Positions 1-5,872 of a stretch of DNA of 5,872 nucleotides are shown one piece after another (position 1 is the stretch's first letter; each line of letters starts with the position of its first letter). This stretch comes from JBNKFV01 sp050290265. Lineage in GTDB: Bacteria; Pseudomonadota; Gammaproteobacteria; Pseudomonadales; Cellvibrionaceae. Location: the NCBI GenBank assembly GCA_050290265.1, contig JBNKHI010000107.1:1-5872 (forward strand). The letters run 5' to 3'. The notes below the pieces were generated by a model, which had not been told where the DNA came from, did no database searches, and was given only the letters and a program-made list of their open reading frames with translations. A program made the position numbers and the translations under genes.

Positions 1-162
1 TGATCCAGTACGAATTCCTACCGCAAAAATCAGATAAAAAGCCCCCATATACATCAATGGTTCAATTATCCACCAACCAATACCCAGATACGTAGAAACC
101 ATGTCCTTTTTGATCTCGCTATATGCTTTATATAAAATCAAATCCAACCAACGCATAATCAT
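1..162 (-). CDS. ABC-2 type polysaccharide export permease, N-terminal part (Wzm/TagG/KpsM family)
   Basis: This is the first 54 codons of a membrane protein that continues past the left edge. In the ABC-2 polysaccharide-exporter family, the permease pairs with a separate ATPase (Wzt/KpsT type) and moves finished O-antigen, capsule or teichoic-acid chains across the inner membrane. Visible here are a short charged N-terminal stretch (KAYSEIKKD, residues 12-20), then the family-typical STYLGIGWWIIEPLMYM (residues 23-39), then a hydrophobic run to about residue 50 that would form the first membrane helix. The start is ATG at 162-160, 19 bases after the rmlB stop. An in-frame TGA at 171-169 rules out a longer start, and a second ATG at 156-154 is possible. 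No strong Shine-Dalgarno sequence is visible. The ATPase partner would be expected just beyond the window. The family call is confident. Which polymer it exports is inferred from the neighbours. Confidence 0.85.
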   Translation of the reverse strand, partial: MIMRWLDLILYKAYSEIKKDMVSTYLGIGWWIIEPLMYMGAFYLIFAVGIRTGS

Positions 163-181
163 TTCATTTCACAAAAGATAT

Positions 182-1213
182 TCATTCTGCAATATACCAA
201 CATATCGTTTTAGCTATTCCCGTCTCAAATGTCTCTGCAGGAGAGTAAGAAAGCTTTTTATGACACTTACTCGGGTCAATTGCATAACGTCGATCATGTC
301 CCGCTCTATCAGTGACATAAGTGATTAAATCCCGAGCTTGCCCTCCCTTAAAAATTGGGGCATCAGGGTATTTAGCCTTAAGCTGCCGACCGACCAGTTC
401 CTTATCCAACTGGTCACAGATTAAATTCACGATATCAATATTCTGCCACTCGTTTTCACCGCCAACATTGTACACTTCACCAGGCTCACCCTTCTGCAAA
501 ATAAGATCGATAGCCCGGCAGTGGTCATCAACATAAAGCCAATCACGAATATTTTTACCGTCACCGTAAATCGGTAACGACTTACCCTGCAAAATATTAT
601 GAATAATCAACGGAATCAGCTTCTCAGAATCCTGCCGAGAGCCGTAGTTGTTCGAACAATTACTGATTGTGGTGTTCAGCCCGTAAGTATGGTGGTACGC
701 CCGCACTAGATGATCTGAGGAAGCCTTACTGGCAGAGTACGGTGAGTTGGGCGCATAAGCGGTAGTTTCTGTAAACGCAGGGTCTGTAGGCCCTAGAGAA
801 CCATACACTTCGTCTGTTGATATGTGGTGAAACCGATGTTCTCCGCTAAAGTCTTGATCCAACCAGAAGGACTTTGCAACCTGGAGCAGTGTGTAGGTAC
901 CGACAATATTGGTTTCTATAAACGCCCCTGGCCCACTGATTGACCGGTCCACATGGGATTCTGCCGCAAAATGAACCACAGTATTAAACGCGTGCTTTTC
1001 AAACAGCGACGTCAGTAAGGCTTCATCACAAATATCGCCTTCAATGAAGGAGTAATTATCGCCCTCATTAACTCCCTCAAGGTTTGACAACTTGCCTGCA
1101 TAGGTTAGTTTATCCAATACAACCAATTTATCGCCTGGATATTTATTGCGCCAGTAGTGGCAAAAATTCGACCCAATAAAACCGGCTCCGCCGGTTATTA
1201 ACATAGATTTCAT
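182..1213 (-). CDS. rmlB: dTDP-glucose 4,6-dehydratase
   Basis: This is the second enzyme of dTDP-L-rhamnose synthesis: it converts dTDP-glucose to dTDP-4-keto-6-deoxyglucose in the cytoplasm with tightly bound NAD. The 343-residue protein is an extended short-chain dehydrogenase of normal length. It shows the Rossmann motif GGAGFIG (8-14), HFAAESHVDRS (81-91), the dehydratase signature STDEVYG (132-138) with the Asp-Glu pair that drives water elimination, and the catalytic YSASK (Tyr159, Lys163). Substrate-binding segments NNYG...EKLIP (188-201) and RDWLYVDDH (223-231) follow. The residues after NNYG are Ser-Arg-Gln-Asp, where many homologues have Pro at the first position. The ATG start puts the Rossmann motif at the usual distance from the N-terminus. 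The gene lies 17 bases after rmlD and is the last rml gene before the export permease. rfbB is the synonym. Confidence 0.97.
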   Translation of the reverse strand: MKSMLITGGAGFIGSNFCHYWRNKYPGDKLVVLDKLTYAGKLSNLEGVNEGDNYSFIEGDICDEALLTSLFEKHAFNTVVHFAAESHVDRSISGPGAFIETNIVGTYTLLQVAKSFWLDQDFSGEHRFHHISTDEVYGSLGPTDPAFTETTAYAPNSPYSASKASSDHLVRAYHHTYGLNTTISNCSNNYGSRQDSEKLIPLIIHNILQGKSLPIYGDGKNIRDWLYVDDHCRAIDLILQKGEPGEVYNVGGENEWQNIDIVNLICDQLDKELVGRQLKAKYPDAPIFKGGQARDLITYVTDRAGHDRRYAIDPSKCHKKLSYSPAETFETGIAKTICWYIAE

Positions 1214-1230
1214 ACTCTACTCATCAATTC

Positions 1231-2100
1231 CTAATGGTTAAGCGCACTTAAACGCACCAGCATAGCGTTAAGTGCTTTCCGCCAATGAACTGGGATTATG
1301 CCCAGGTCTGACCAGGTTTGCGTTTTATCCAACACACTATATGCCGGACGCTTGGCGGGCGTAGGGTAATCGGTGGTTGTCAGTGGCGTTACACGCGGTG
1401 CTGTAATCAGCAGCCCAACAGCGATAGATTCCTCAAATATGGCTTCCGCAAAGTCGTACCAGCTGGCAACCCCCGCGTCTGAAAAGTGATAAATACGCGC
1501 TTGGGGTCTCTGCCTCACCAACTGCCAAAGCATTTCGGCTAAGTGTCGCGCATAGGTTGGCGTACCCACTTGATCCGCAACCACGCCCAGCTCAGAACGC
1601 TCCTGCCCCAGCCGCAGCATGGTTTTTACAAAGTTAGTACCGTGTTCGGCATAGACCCAACCGGTGCGAACCACATAATTTGCCGGATACTTGAGAACGG
1701 CTTCTTCCGCTGCCAGTTTCGACGTTCCGTAAACGCTCAGTGGGTTTACCGGCGCATCAACGTGAATAGGGCTTGATTGGGTACCGTCAAATACAAAATC
1801 TGTCGAAACCTGAACAACGGGAATATTCAAGCTAGCACACAACTCAGACAGGACGTTAACGCCCCGCTCATTCACCGCGACAGCTTGATCCACCTCGGAT
1901 TCTGCCCGGTCTACTGCGGTGTAGGCCGCGGCGTTAATCACTATATCCGGCTGATGAACAGACAAGGTCTGTGTAATGCTCGCGGAGTTTGTCAAATCCA
2001 AAACACTGCGAGTTACACCAATACAATCAACATCAACGGGAGCAGTAGCCTGCAGGTTATGACCCAACTGACCCGACACACCGGTAACGAGTACTTTCAC
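1231..2100 (-). CDS. rmlD: dTDP-4-dehydrorhamnose reductase
   Basis: This enzyme carries out the last step of the pathway: NAD(P)H-dependent reduction of dTDP-4-keto-L-rhamnose to dTDP-L-rhamnose. I chose the GTG at 2100-2098, giving 289 residues that begin MKVLVTG, the family's standard opening. An AAGGTG Shine-Dalgarno sequence lies eight bases upstream. A longer reading from a GTG at 2130 would only add ten atypical residues. Motifs are G-x-x-G-Q-L-G (7-13), VINAAAYTAVDRAE (54-67), STDFVFDG (99-106), the catalytic YGTSK (Tyr124, Lys128), VRTGWVY (144-150), QVGTPT (177-182) and RPAYSVLD (251-258). The usual STDY is STDF here, a mild change. It follows rmlC after a 90-base gap and precedes rmlB by 17 bases. 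rfbD is the synonym. Confidence 0.95.
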   Translation of the reverse strand: MKVLVTGVSGQLGHNLQATAPVDVDCIGVTRSVLDLTNSASITQTLSVHQPDIVINAAAYTAVDRAESEVDQAVAVNERGVNVLSELCASLNIPVVQVSTDFVFDGTQSSPIHVDAPVNPLSVYGTSKLAAEEAVLKYPANYVVRTGWVYAEHGTNFVKTMLRLGQERSELGVVADQVGTPTYARHLAEMLWQLVRQRPQARIYHFSDAGVASWYDFAEAIFEESIAVGLLITAPRVTPLTTTDYPTPAKRPAYSVLDKTQTWSDLGIIPVHWRKALNAMLVRLSALNH

Positions 2101-2108
2101 TAAGCTAA

Positions 2109-2114
2109 CACCTT
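2109..2114 (-). promoter_or_regulatory. Shine-Dalgarno sequence for rmlD, supporting the internal GTG start
   Basis: On the minus strand this reads AAGGTG and sits eight bases before the GTG at 2100-2098. That is normal spacing, and it favours this start over the upstream in-frame GTG at 2130. The conserved MKVLVTG opening of the resulting protein supports the same choice. Confidence 0.6.
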
Positions 2115-2190
2115 GGACAATAAACGACACAATTAGAAGAAGGAAGCAGACGCTATAACGCCCGCTTACCTGAAAATAAAAGTGTGAAGA

Positions 2191-2739
2191 CTAAGAGAAT
2201 GTTTCACATTCTGACAATGGCAATCCACCCCGATCCTTTTCAGAGAGGGCGTATTCTACCCCGTCCAAGCTTGGCCAGTCGATTGCCAGAGAGGAATCGC
2301 TCCACAAAAGTGAGCGCTCATACTGTGGTGCATAGTAATCAGTGCATTTATAAACAAATTCCGCTCGATCACTGAGAACAAGGAAGCCATGTGCAAACCC
2401 CGGTGGCACCCACATCATCTTTTTATTGTCTGCAGAAAGAACTTCAGCCACGTACCGACCAAACGTAGGGGAGGATTTGCGCAAATCGACAGCGACATCA
2501 TAAACCTCGCCGCTGATCACCCTGACCAACTTTCCCTGAGGCTGGTTAATCTGGTAGTGAAGTCCACGCAACACACCTTTGACCGAAGCACTGTGGTTGT
2601 CCTGAACGAAAGCCGGACCAATCCCCAGCTCAGTAAACGTAGAAGCCCGGTAGGTTTCCATAAAAAAGCCTCGGTCATCACCAAAAACCCGAGGTTTGAG
2701 TACAATAACATCATCGATTGCGGTTTTAATTACGTCCAC
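2191..2739 (-). CDS. rmlC: dTDP-4-dehydrorhamnose 3,5-epimerase
   Basis: This is the third pathway enzyme. It is a cofactor-free cupin-fold epimerase that inverts C3 and C5 of dTDP-4-keto-6-deoxyglucose. The 182-residue length is normal for the family. Motifs are FGDDRGFFMETY (19-30), FVQDNHS (44-50), GVLRGLHYQ (55-63) with His61 as the expected catalytic base, PQGK (67-70), GEVYDVAVDLR (77-87), WVPPGFAHGF (110-119), and EFVYK (127-131) with Tyr130 in the position of the catalytic acid. Asp169 in LSEKD is also a conserved position. The start is GTG at 2739-2737, overlapping the rmlA stop by one base (TAGTG). An AGGGTG ribosome site at 2745-2750 lies inside the end of rmlA, so translation is probably coupled to rmlA. 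rfbC is the synonym. Confidence 0.96.
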   Translation of the reverse strand: MDVIKTAIDDVIVLKPRVFGDDRGFFMETYRASTFTELGIGPAFVQDNHSASVKGVLRGLHYQINQPQGKLVRVISGEVYDVAVDLRKSSPTFGRYVAEVLSADNKKMMWVPPGFAHGFLVLSDRAEFVYKCTDYYAPQYERSLLWSDSSLAIDWPSLDGVEYALSEKDRGGLPLSECETFS

Positions 2740-3623
2740 TAAAACACCCTATCACTCAGCACATCCAATAAATAATCACCGTAGCCGCTCTTTTTCAACG
2801 GCTCAGCCAATCGGGCAAGATCTTCTGCTGAAATAAACCCCATTCGATAGGCGATCTCTTCCGGACAACAGACCTTAAGGCCCTGACGTTTTTCCAGTGT
2901 CTGAATAAATTGCCCCGCTGCCAACAAATTGTCATGGGTACCCGTGTCCAACCAAGCGGCGCCTCGCCCCAATAACTCCACATTTAGCCGACCTTGTTCC
3001 AGGTAATGACGGTTCACGTCTGTAATCTCAAGCTCGCCTCTTGGTGAAGGTTTCAAGGACTTAGCGATATCAACAACCGTGTTATCGTAAAAATACAAGC
3101 CCGTTACCGCGTACTTTGATTTTGGCGCAAGTGGTTTCTCTTCGATGGACAGAACCTGCCAATTGTCATCAAATTCAACAACGCCATAGGCAGATGCATC
3201 ATTCACGTGGTAGCCAAATACCGTGGCACCCTGCTCCCTGGCAACAGCCCGTGCCAGTATTCCTTCTAAGTCATGGGAGTAAAAAATATTGTCCCCGAGC
3301 ACCAAGGCACAATCATCATTACCAATAAACTGTTCACCGATGATAAACGCTTGCGCCAGCCCATCAGGGGACGGCTGTTCAGCATAGGAAATACTCAACC
3401 CCCAATCACTACCATCGCCCAGCAGAGACTGAAATAGAGGCAAATCATGCGGAGTCGAGATCAGCAAAATATCCCGAATACCCGCCAGCATAAGAGTGGT
3501 GATGGGGTAATACACCATGGGCTTGTCGTATATGGGGAGCAGCTGTTTACTCACACCCTTGGTAATGGGGTAAAGCCGAGTACCGGAGCCGCCGGCTAGA
3601 ATAATACCTTTTTGGCTTGCCAT
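2739..3623 (-). CDS. rmlA: Glucose-1-phosphate thymidylyltransferase
   Basis: This enzyme commits glucose-1-phosphate to the rhamnose pathway by joining it to dTTP, giving dTDP-glucose and pyrophosphate. In this family dTDP-rhamnose usually inhibits it as end product. The 294-residue protein has the full nucleotidyltransferase layout: GGSGTRLYPIT (11-21) for triphosphate binding, SKQLLPIYDKPMVYYP (25-40), LGDNIFY (109-115) with the metal-binding Asp111, EEKP (161-164), GELEITDVN (196-204) and WLDTGTHDNL (224-233) with the second metal-binding Asp226. The ATG start gives the usual short lead-in to the GGSGTR motif. It begins 24 bases after the fusion gene ends, and its stop overlaps the rmlC start. 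rfbA is the synonym. Confidence 0.97.
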   Translation of the reverse strand: MASQKGIILAGGSGTRLYPITKGVSKQLLPIYDKPMVYYPITTLMLAGIRDILLISTPHDLPLFQSLLGDGSDWGLSISYAEQPSPDGLAQAFIIGEQFIGNDDCALVLGDNIFYSHDLEGILARAVAREQGATVFGYHVNDASAYGVVEFDDNWQVLSIEEKPLAPKSKYAVTGLYFYDNTVVDIAKSLKPSPRGELEITDVNRHYLEQGRLNVELLGRGAAWLDTGTHDNLLAAGQFIQTLEKRQGLKVCCPEEIAYRMGFISAEDLARLAEPLKKSGYGDYLLDVLSDRVF

Positions 3624-3647
3624 AACGCGTAAACCTAATCCTTAAAT

Positions 3648-5384
3648 TCAAACAGTCAAGTCATAAGCAAACTGTTCAGCTTGCTCACTACAAATCAAAC
3701 GTATTATTTCTTTCTCTTCGCCAGAGAGGTTTTCACCAGAAGCTCTAGGCGAAGACTTAAAAGGCGCCGCATCGCCAAATGACACATTAAGTTTTTGTCC
3801 AATTTTACTCAACCATACATCAGGGCTTTGCAACAAATCCTCGTAGCGCACTATGAATACTCGGTCCCTATCCCGAGATATTAGATCTGCCAAATAGCGC
3901 CACAATAACGCCCGACGAAGAGGCAAATACTCTGTTGCTCGGATTTCGTTTAAGCGTGTACGCTGAAAGCTGTCCAATACATCCCCCACAAATGGGATTG
4001 ACGACATATCCACCGCCTCCAAATGCGGAAAACTTTTCACCCAGGAAGCAATACAGTCATACGGATGACGTATCACCACAACCTTCTCCATAGAGGGATA
4101 TTCATCACACAGCCAACGTAAACGCGCCAGGTAGGCCAATGGGTTTTTAGTACCTAATGCGAACTGACTATTCTCAACATTAACAACGGCATGCACGCGC
4201 TCGTCAGAATGGCGTGTATCTTCAACAACATTGCCCTCACCATCTAACTTATTCTCTATGGCCTTGCCCTGCAAAACATCAAGCCGCAAACGCCGATAAT
4301 AGCTCCCGAATTCGTTAGGGTTTTGCTTAGAGTCTAGTAGGGAAAAAACTTCCGCAGGCTCATTAATTACAACCACATTAGGGTGGCGATGCAACAAATT
4401 GCAAAGTAAGCTAGTACCAGACCGAGGAATACCGGTAATAAGAAAATCATGTTTTTTGGGTGGGGCAGCTTTCTTTCCCAACAATTTATCTAAAACGCCT
4501 ATTTTAGCTTTTGTACTGCCTACTACTGAAAGCAGCGCCGCCCACTCTACCGATGCACTTAGCACGTCAGATAAAAGCGGGTAAGCATTCAACAAGCGGC
4601 CCAACGTATCAATCAAATAGGGCTCACCATTTATTACCGAAGCACTGTGGTAGTGACACAAACAAGGAAGCAAATCTTCTCGAATACCACGAACATGTGC
4701 GGGAAAATTGGAAGCTTCGGTTAAACTCCCTACATCAAGCCCTAATTTTTGTGCCGCTATCGGCAAAGCAATCTGGTCAAGCCAAGGGCGCTTCTGCGTC
4801 ACCAAACTACCGCCATCAATCTGGCGGGCGACCTGTAACCAGCAGTCCGAGAAATTAGCGCCACTTTTAACTGCTATAACTCCCGCATTAAAGTAAGGGT
4901 ACATCATCTGCTGACTGACTGTAGATAGCACACGTTTGGCAGGCACTGGCAACTCAAACTCTTCGTACAAGCTTGGCCATACCTGCTCACCTTCACTAAA
5001 GGTATTAAAATCCGCAGGCTTTGCCCGCAACCCGTCATGCATCCATAGCTTGGCAGGCAATTGCTGCAAACAAATAATATCTGAATCTAAAAACAAGGTG
5101 ACCGGCGCCAGTGTTTCAACACCAATAGCCGCAATTTTATTGCCTATGGGATAACCTTCTGCAAACGGCGAATCGATATAACAAAGACGAAACCCCAAGC
5201 CCCCCAAAAAGGCTTGTGTCGCGGCAGAAACTGATCCCCAAACCTCGGCACTAGGCATTGCAACCACCCAGTCAATACGGTTGTTACCGGCATTATAAAA
5301 ATGTAGCGAGGCAGCCAAAATACTCGCTTTAACTTCTAATTCACCTTTCTGGCAAACAAATACAATGCACACCTCGGGGGTCAT
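3648..5384 (-). CDS. Two-domain glycosyltransferase (GT8-like) / PAPS-dependent sulfotransferase fusion
   Basis: The protein has 578 residues from ATG 5384-5382, the start that gives an ATGA overlap with the upstream gene and has a GAAGAGGG ribosome site six bases away. An in-frame TTG at 5402 would add only six residues. Residues 1 to about 275 look like a GT-A glycosyltransferase, closest in style to GT8: LFLDSDII (DxD-type metal site at 100-102), YFNAGVIAVK (164-173), WLDQIAL (201-207) and HYHS (244-247). A Lys/Pro-rich linker runs to about residue 311. The rest is a sulfotransferase: LITGIPRSGTSLLCNLL (315-331) is the 5'-phosphosulfate-binding P-loop, VVVIRHPYDCIASW (435-448) is the 3'-phosphate-binding motif, and RYEDLL (513-518) is also typical. 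No signal peptide or membrane helix is visible, so it is probably cytoplasmic. One chain could add a sugar and sulfate the same growing glycan. Donor and acceptor are unknown. Domain identities are fairly secure; the coupled function is inferred. Confidence 0.85.
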   Translation of the reverse strand: MTPEVCIVFVCQKGELEVKASILAASLHFYNAGNNRIDWVVAMPSAEVWGSVSAATQAFLGGLGFRLCYIDSPFAEGYPIGNKIAAIGVETLAPVTLFLDSDIICLQQLPAKLWMHDGLRAKPADFNTFSEGEQVWPSLYEEFELPVPAKRVLSTVSQQMMYPYFNAGVIAVKSGANFSDCWLQVARQIDGGSLVTQKRPWLDQIALPIAAQKLGLDVGSLTEASNFPAHVRGIREDLLPCLCHYHSASVINGEPYLIDTLGRLLNAYPLLSDVLSASVEWAALLSVVGSTKAKIGVLDKLLGKKAAPPKKHDFLITGIPRSGTSLLCNLLHRHPNVVVINEPAEVFSLLDSKQNPNEFGSYYRRLRLDVLQGKAIENKLDGEGNVVEDTRHSDERVHAVVNVENSQFALGTKNPLAYLARLRWLCDEYPSMEKVVVIRHPYDCIASWVKSFPHLEAVDMSSIPFVGDVLDSFQRTRLNEIRATEYLPLRRALLWRYLADLISRDRDRVFIVRYEDLLQSPDVWLSKIGQKLNVSFGDAAPFKSSPRASGENLSGEEKEIIRLICSEQAEQFAYDLTV

Positions 5385-5866
5385 TGTGCACCCTCTTCGC
5401 AACTGCCATCCACACGACTAATCTTGGGGTTTTCAAACGGAAAAGGTGATGATGGCACTGGCCTAGCGAGAAACCGACACAACGATTCCCAGCCATCACC
5501 TTCGGTAATATTCATTACCAATAAGTCATTGGGCCGATTCGAAAAATACTGCTTAACAGCTTGATTATGCGATTCATAGCGCTGCGTATAAATGTCTTTA
5601 TTACCGATAGGATCTCCGCATCCATAAATCCATTTGCGCATAGGGGTAGATTTACCTGAAAAATGAGATAAAACACTGGAGTACCAGTCATCCACTGGGC
5701 GCAAGGTTAGAATAAATTTTGAGGAAGGGAACGCTTCATCCAGCTCACGATATAAAAGCGGCCAAGGGTTATCCTGAAAAGCATCGTAATTTTGCAGGTA
5801 AGGCTGGATAACATCCCATGCCGACAAACCGATACTCGCATTGTTTACACCTACAGGACCACAGGT
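5381..5866 (-). CDS. Small sulfotransferase-family protein lacking its N-terminal P-loop (5' end broken or outside the window)
   Basis: This is an open frame of about 161 codons ending in TGA at 5383-5381. The only usable start in it is a TTG at 5827, which would give 148 residues. The sequence resembles a family of roughly 200-residue sulfotransferases often labelled Sulfotransfer_4. Recognisable parts are YDAFQDNPWPLLYRELDEAF, then SKFILTLRPVDDWYSSVLSHF (the 3'-phosphate-binding region), TPMRKWIYG, GDPIGNKDIY, HNQAVKQYF and DDLLVMN-like text (NDLLVMNITEGDGWE). The N-terminal GxxKTGT-type P-loop needed for PAPS binding is not present. The frame stays family-like upstream of the TTG (CGPVGVNNASIG), then meets TAA at 5869-5867. 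It is therefore either a frameshifted or truncated pseudogene, a sequence error, or a real short protein. It overlaps the fusion gene by four bases, so the pair was probably translated together. Confidence 0.65.
   Translation of the reverse strand, partial: TCGPVGVNNASIGLSAWDVIQPYLQNYDAFQDNPWPLLYRELDEAFPSSKFILTLRPVDDWYSSVLSHFSGKSTPMRKWIYGCGDPIGNKDIYTQRYESHNQAVKQYFSNRPNDLLVMNITEGDGWESLCRFLARPVPSSPFPFENPKISRVDGSCEEGAQ
5391..5398 (-). promoter_or_regulatory. Shine-Dalgarno sequence of the fusion gene, inside the upstream sulfotransferase
   Basis: On the minus strand this reads GAAGAGGG, six bases before the ATG at 5384. It lies within the last codons of the upstream sulfotransferase, whose TGA overlaps the ATG as ATGA. 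This arrangement is typical of translational coupling and decides the start over the TTG at 5402. Confidence 0.65.
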
Positions 5867-5872
5867 TTAGAT

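Noticed and set aside
2101..2130. Ten-residue N-terminal extension of RmlD from GTG 2130
   Set aside because: The added residues (MSFIVQGVSL) are not typical of the family, while the GTG at 2100 has a well-placed AAGGTG and gives the standard MKVLVTG opening.
2101..2190. Possible internal promoter or hairpin in the 90-base gap between rmlC and rmlD
   Set aside because: I looked for -35/-10 boxes and a stem followed by a T run on the minus strand. Only weak AT-rich matches (for example TTATAG) and a poor short inverted match were found, so nothing can be supported beyond the rmlD ribosome site.
2266..2277. Twelve-base match CAAGCTTGGCCA between rmlC and the fusion gene (near 4969)
   Set aside because: One shared 12-mer is expected by chance in a window of this size, and both copies lie inside coding sequence in unrelated contexts.
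2389..2742. A plus-strand open frame of 117 codons opposite rmlC
   Set aside because: It is fully antisense to a strongly conserved rmlC, has no recognisable motif, and is rich in residues expected from reading a coding gene backwards. The same applies to the other plus-strand frames opposite rmlB, rmlD, rmlA and the fusion gene.
4511..4858. A plus-strand open frame of 115 codons opposite the fusion gene
   Set aside because: It lies within the GT-like half and linker of a well-supported minus-strand protein and shows no domain or plausible ribosome site.

Overview
The window is a densely packed stretch of a surface-polysaccharide locus. Every supportable gene lies on the minus strand, so the genes read from high to low coordinates: a sulfotransferase missing its N-terminus, a glycosyltransferase-sulfotransferase fusion, rmlA, rmlC, rmlD, rmlB, and the start of an ABC-2 polysaccharide-export permease that runs off the left edge. 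Spacing is consistent with one transcript. There is a 4-base ATGA overlap between the first two genes, a 1-base overlap between rmlA and rmlC, gaps of 17 to 24 bases elsewhere, and one larger gap of 90 bases (rmlC to rmlD). I see no convincing terminator, tRNA, mobile element, CRISPR array or strong promoter.

The four rml genes form a complete dTDP-L-rhamnose pathway. RmlA makes dTDP-glucose, RmlB dehydrates it, RmlC epimerises it and RmlD reduces it to dTDP-L-rhamnose. The order A-C-D-B differs from the classical enterobacterial B-D-A-C. Each protein has near-normal length and the expected motifs.

Upstream of the rml genes are two PAPS-dependent sulfotransferase-type genes. One is fused to a GT-A-fold, GT8-like glycosyltransferase domain. 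The other has the C-terminal two thirds of a small sulfotransferase family, but its P-loop is absent from the window and its reading frame is closed by an in-frame TAA six bases from the edge. Downstream is a Wzm/TagG/KpsM-type permease. Together they suggest a rhamnose-containing, sulfated O-antigen or capsule exported by an ABC transporter. The sulfation and its target are inferred.

The protein style (Gram-negative Rml enzymes, Wzm-type export, moderate GC, sulfotransferases common in sea-dwelling bacteria) suggests a marine or halophilic gammaproteobacterium. This is a judgement from general resemblance, with no phylogenetic marker in the window.
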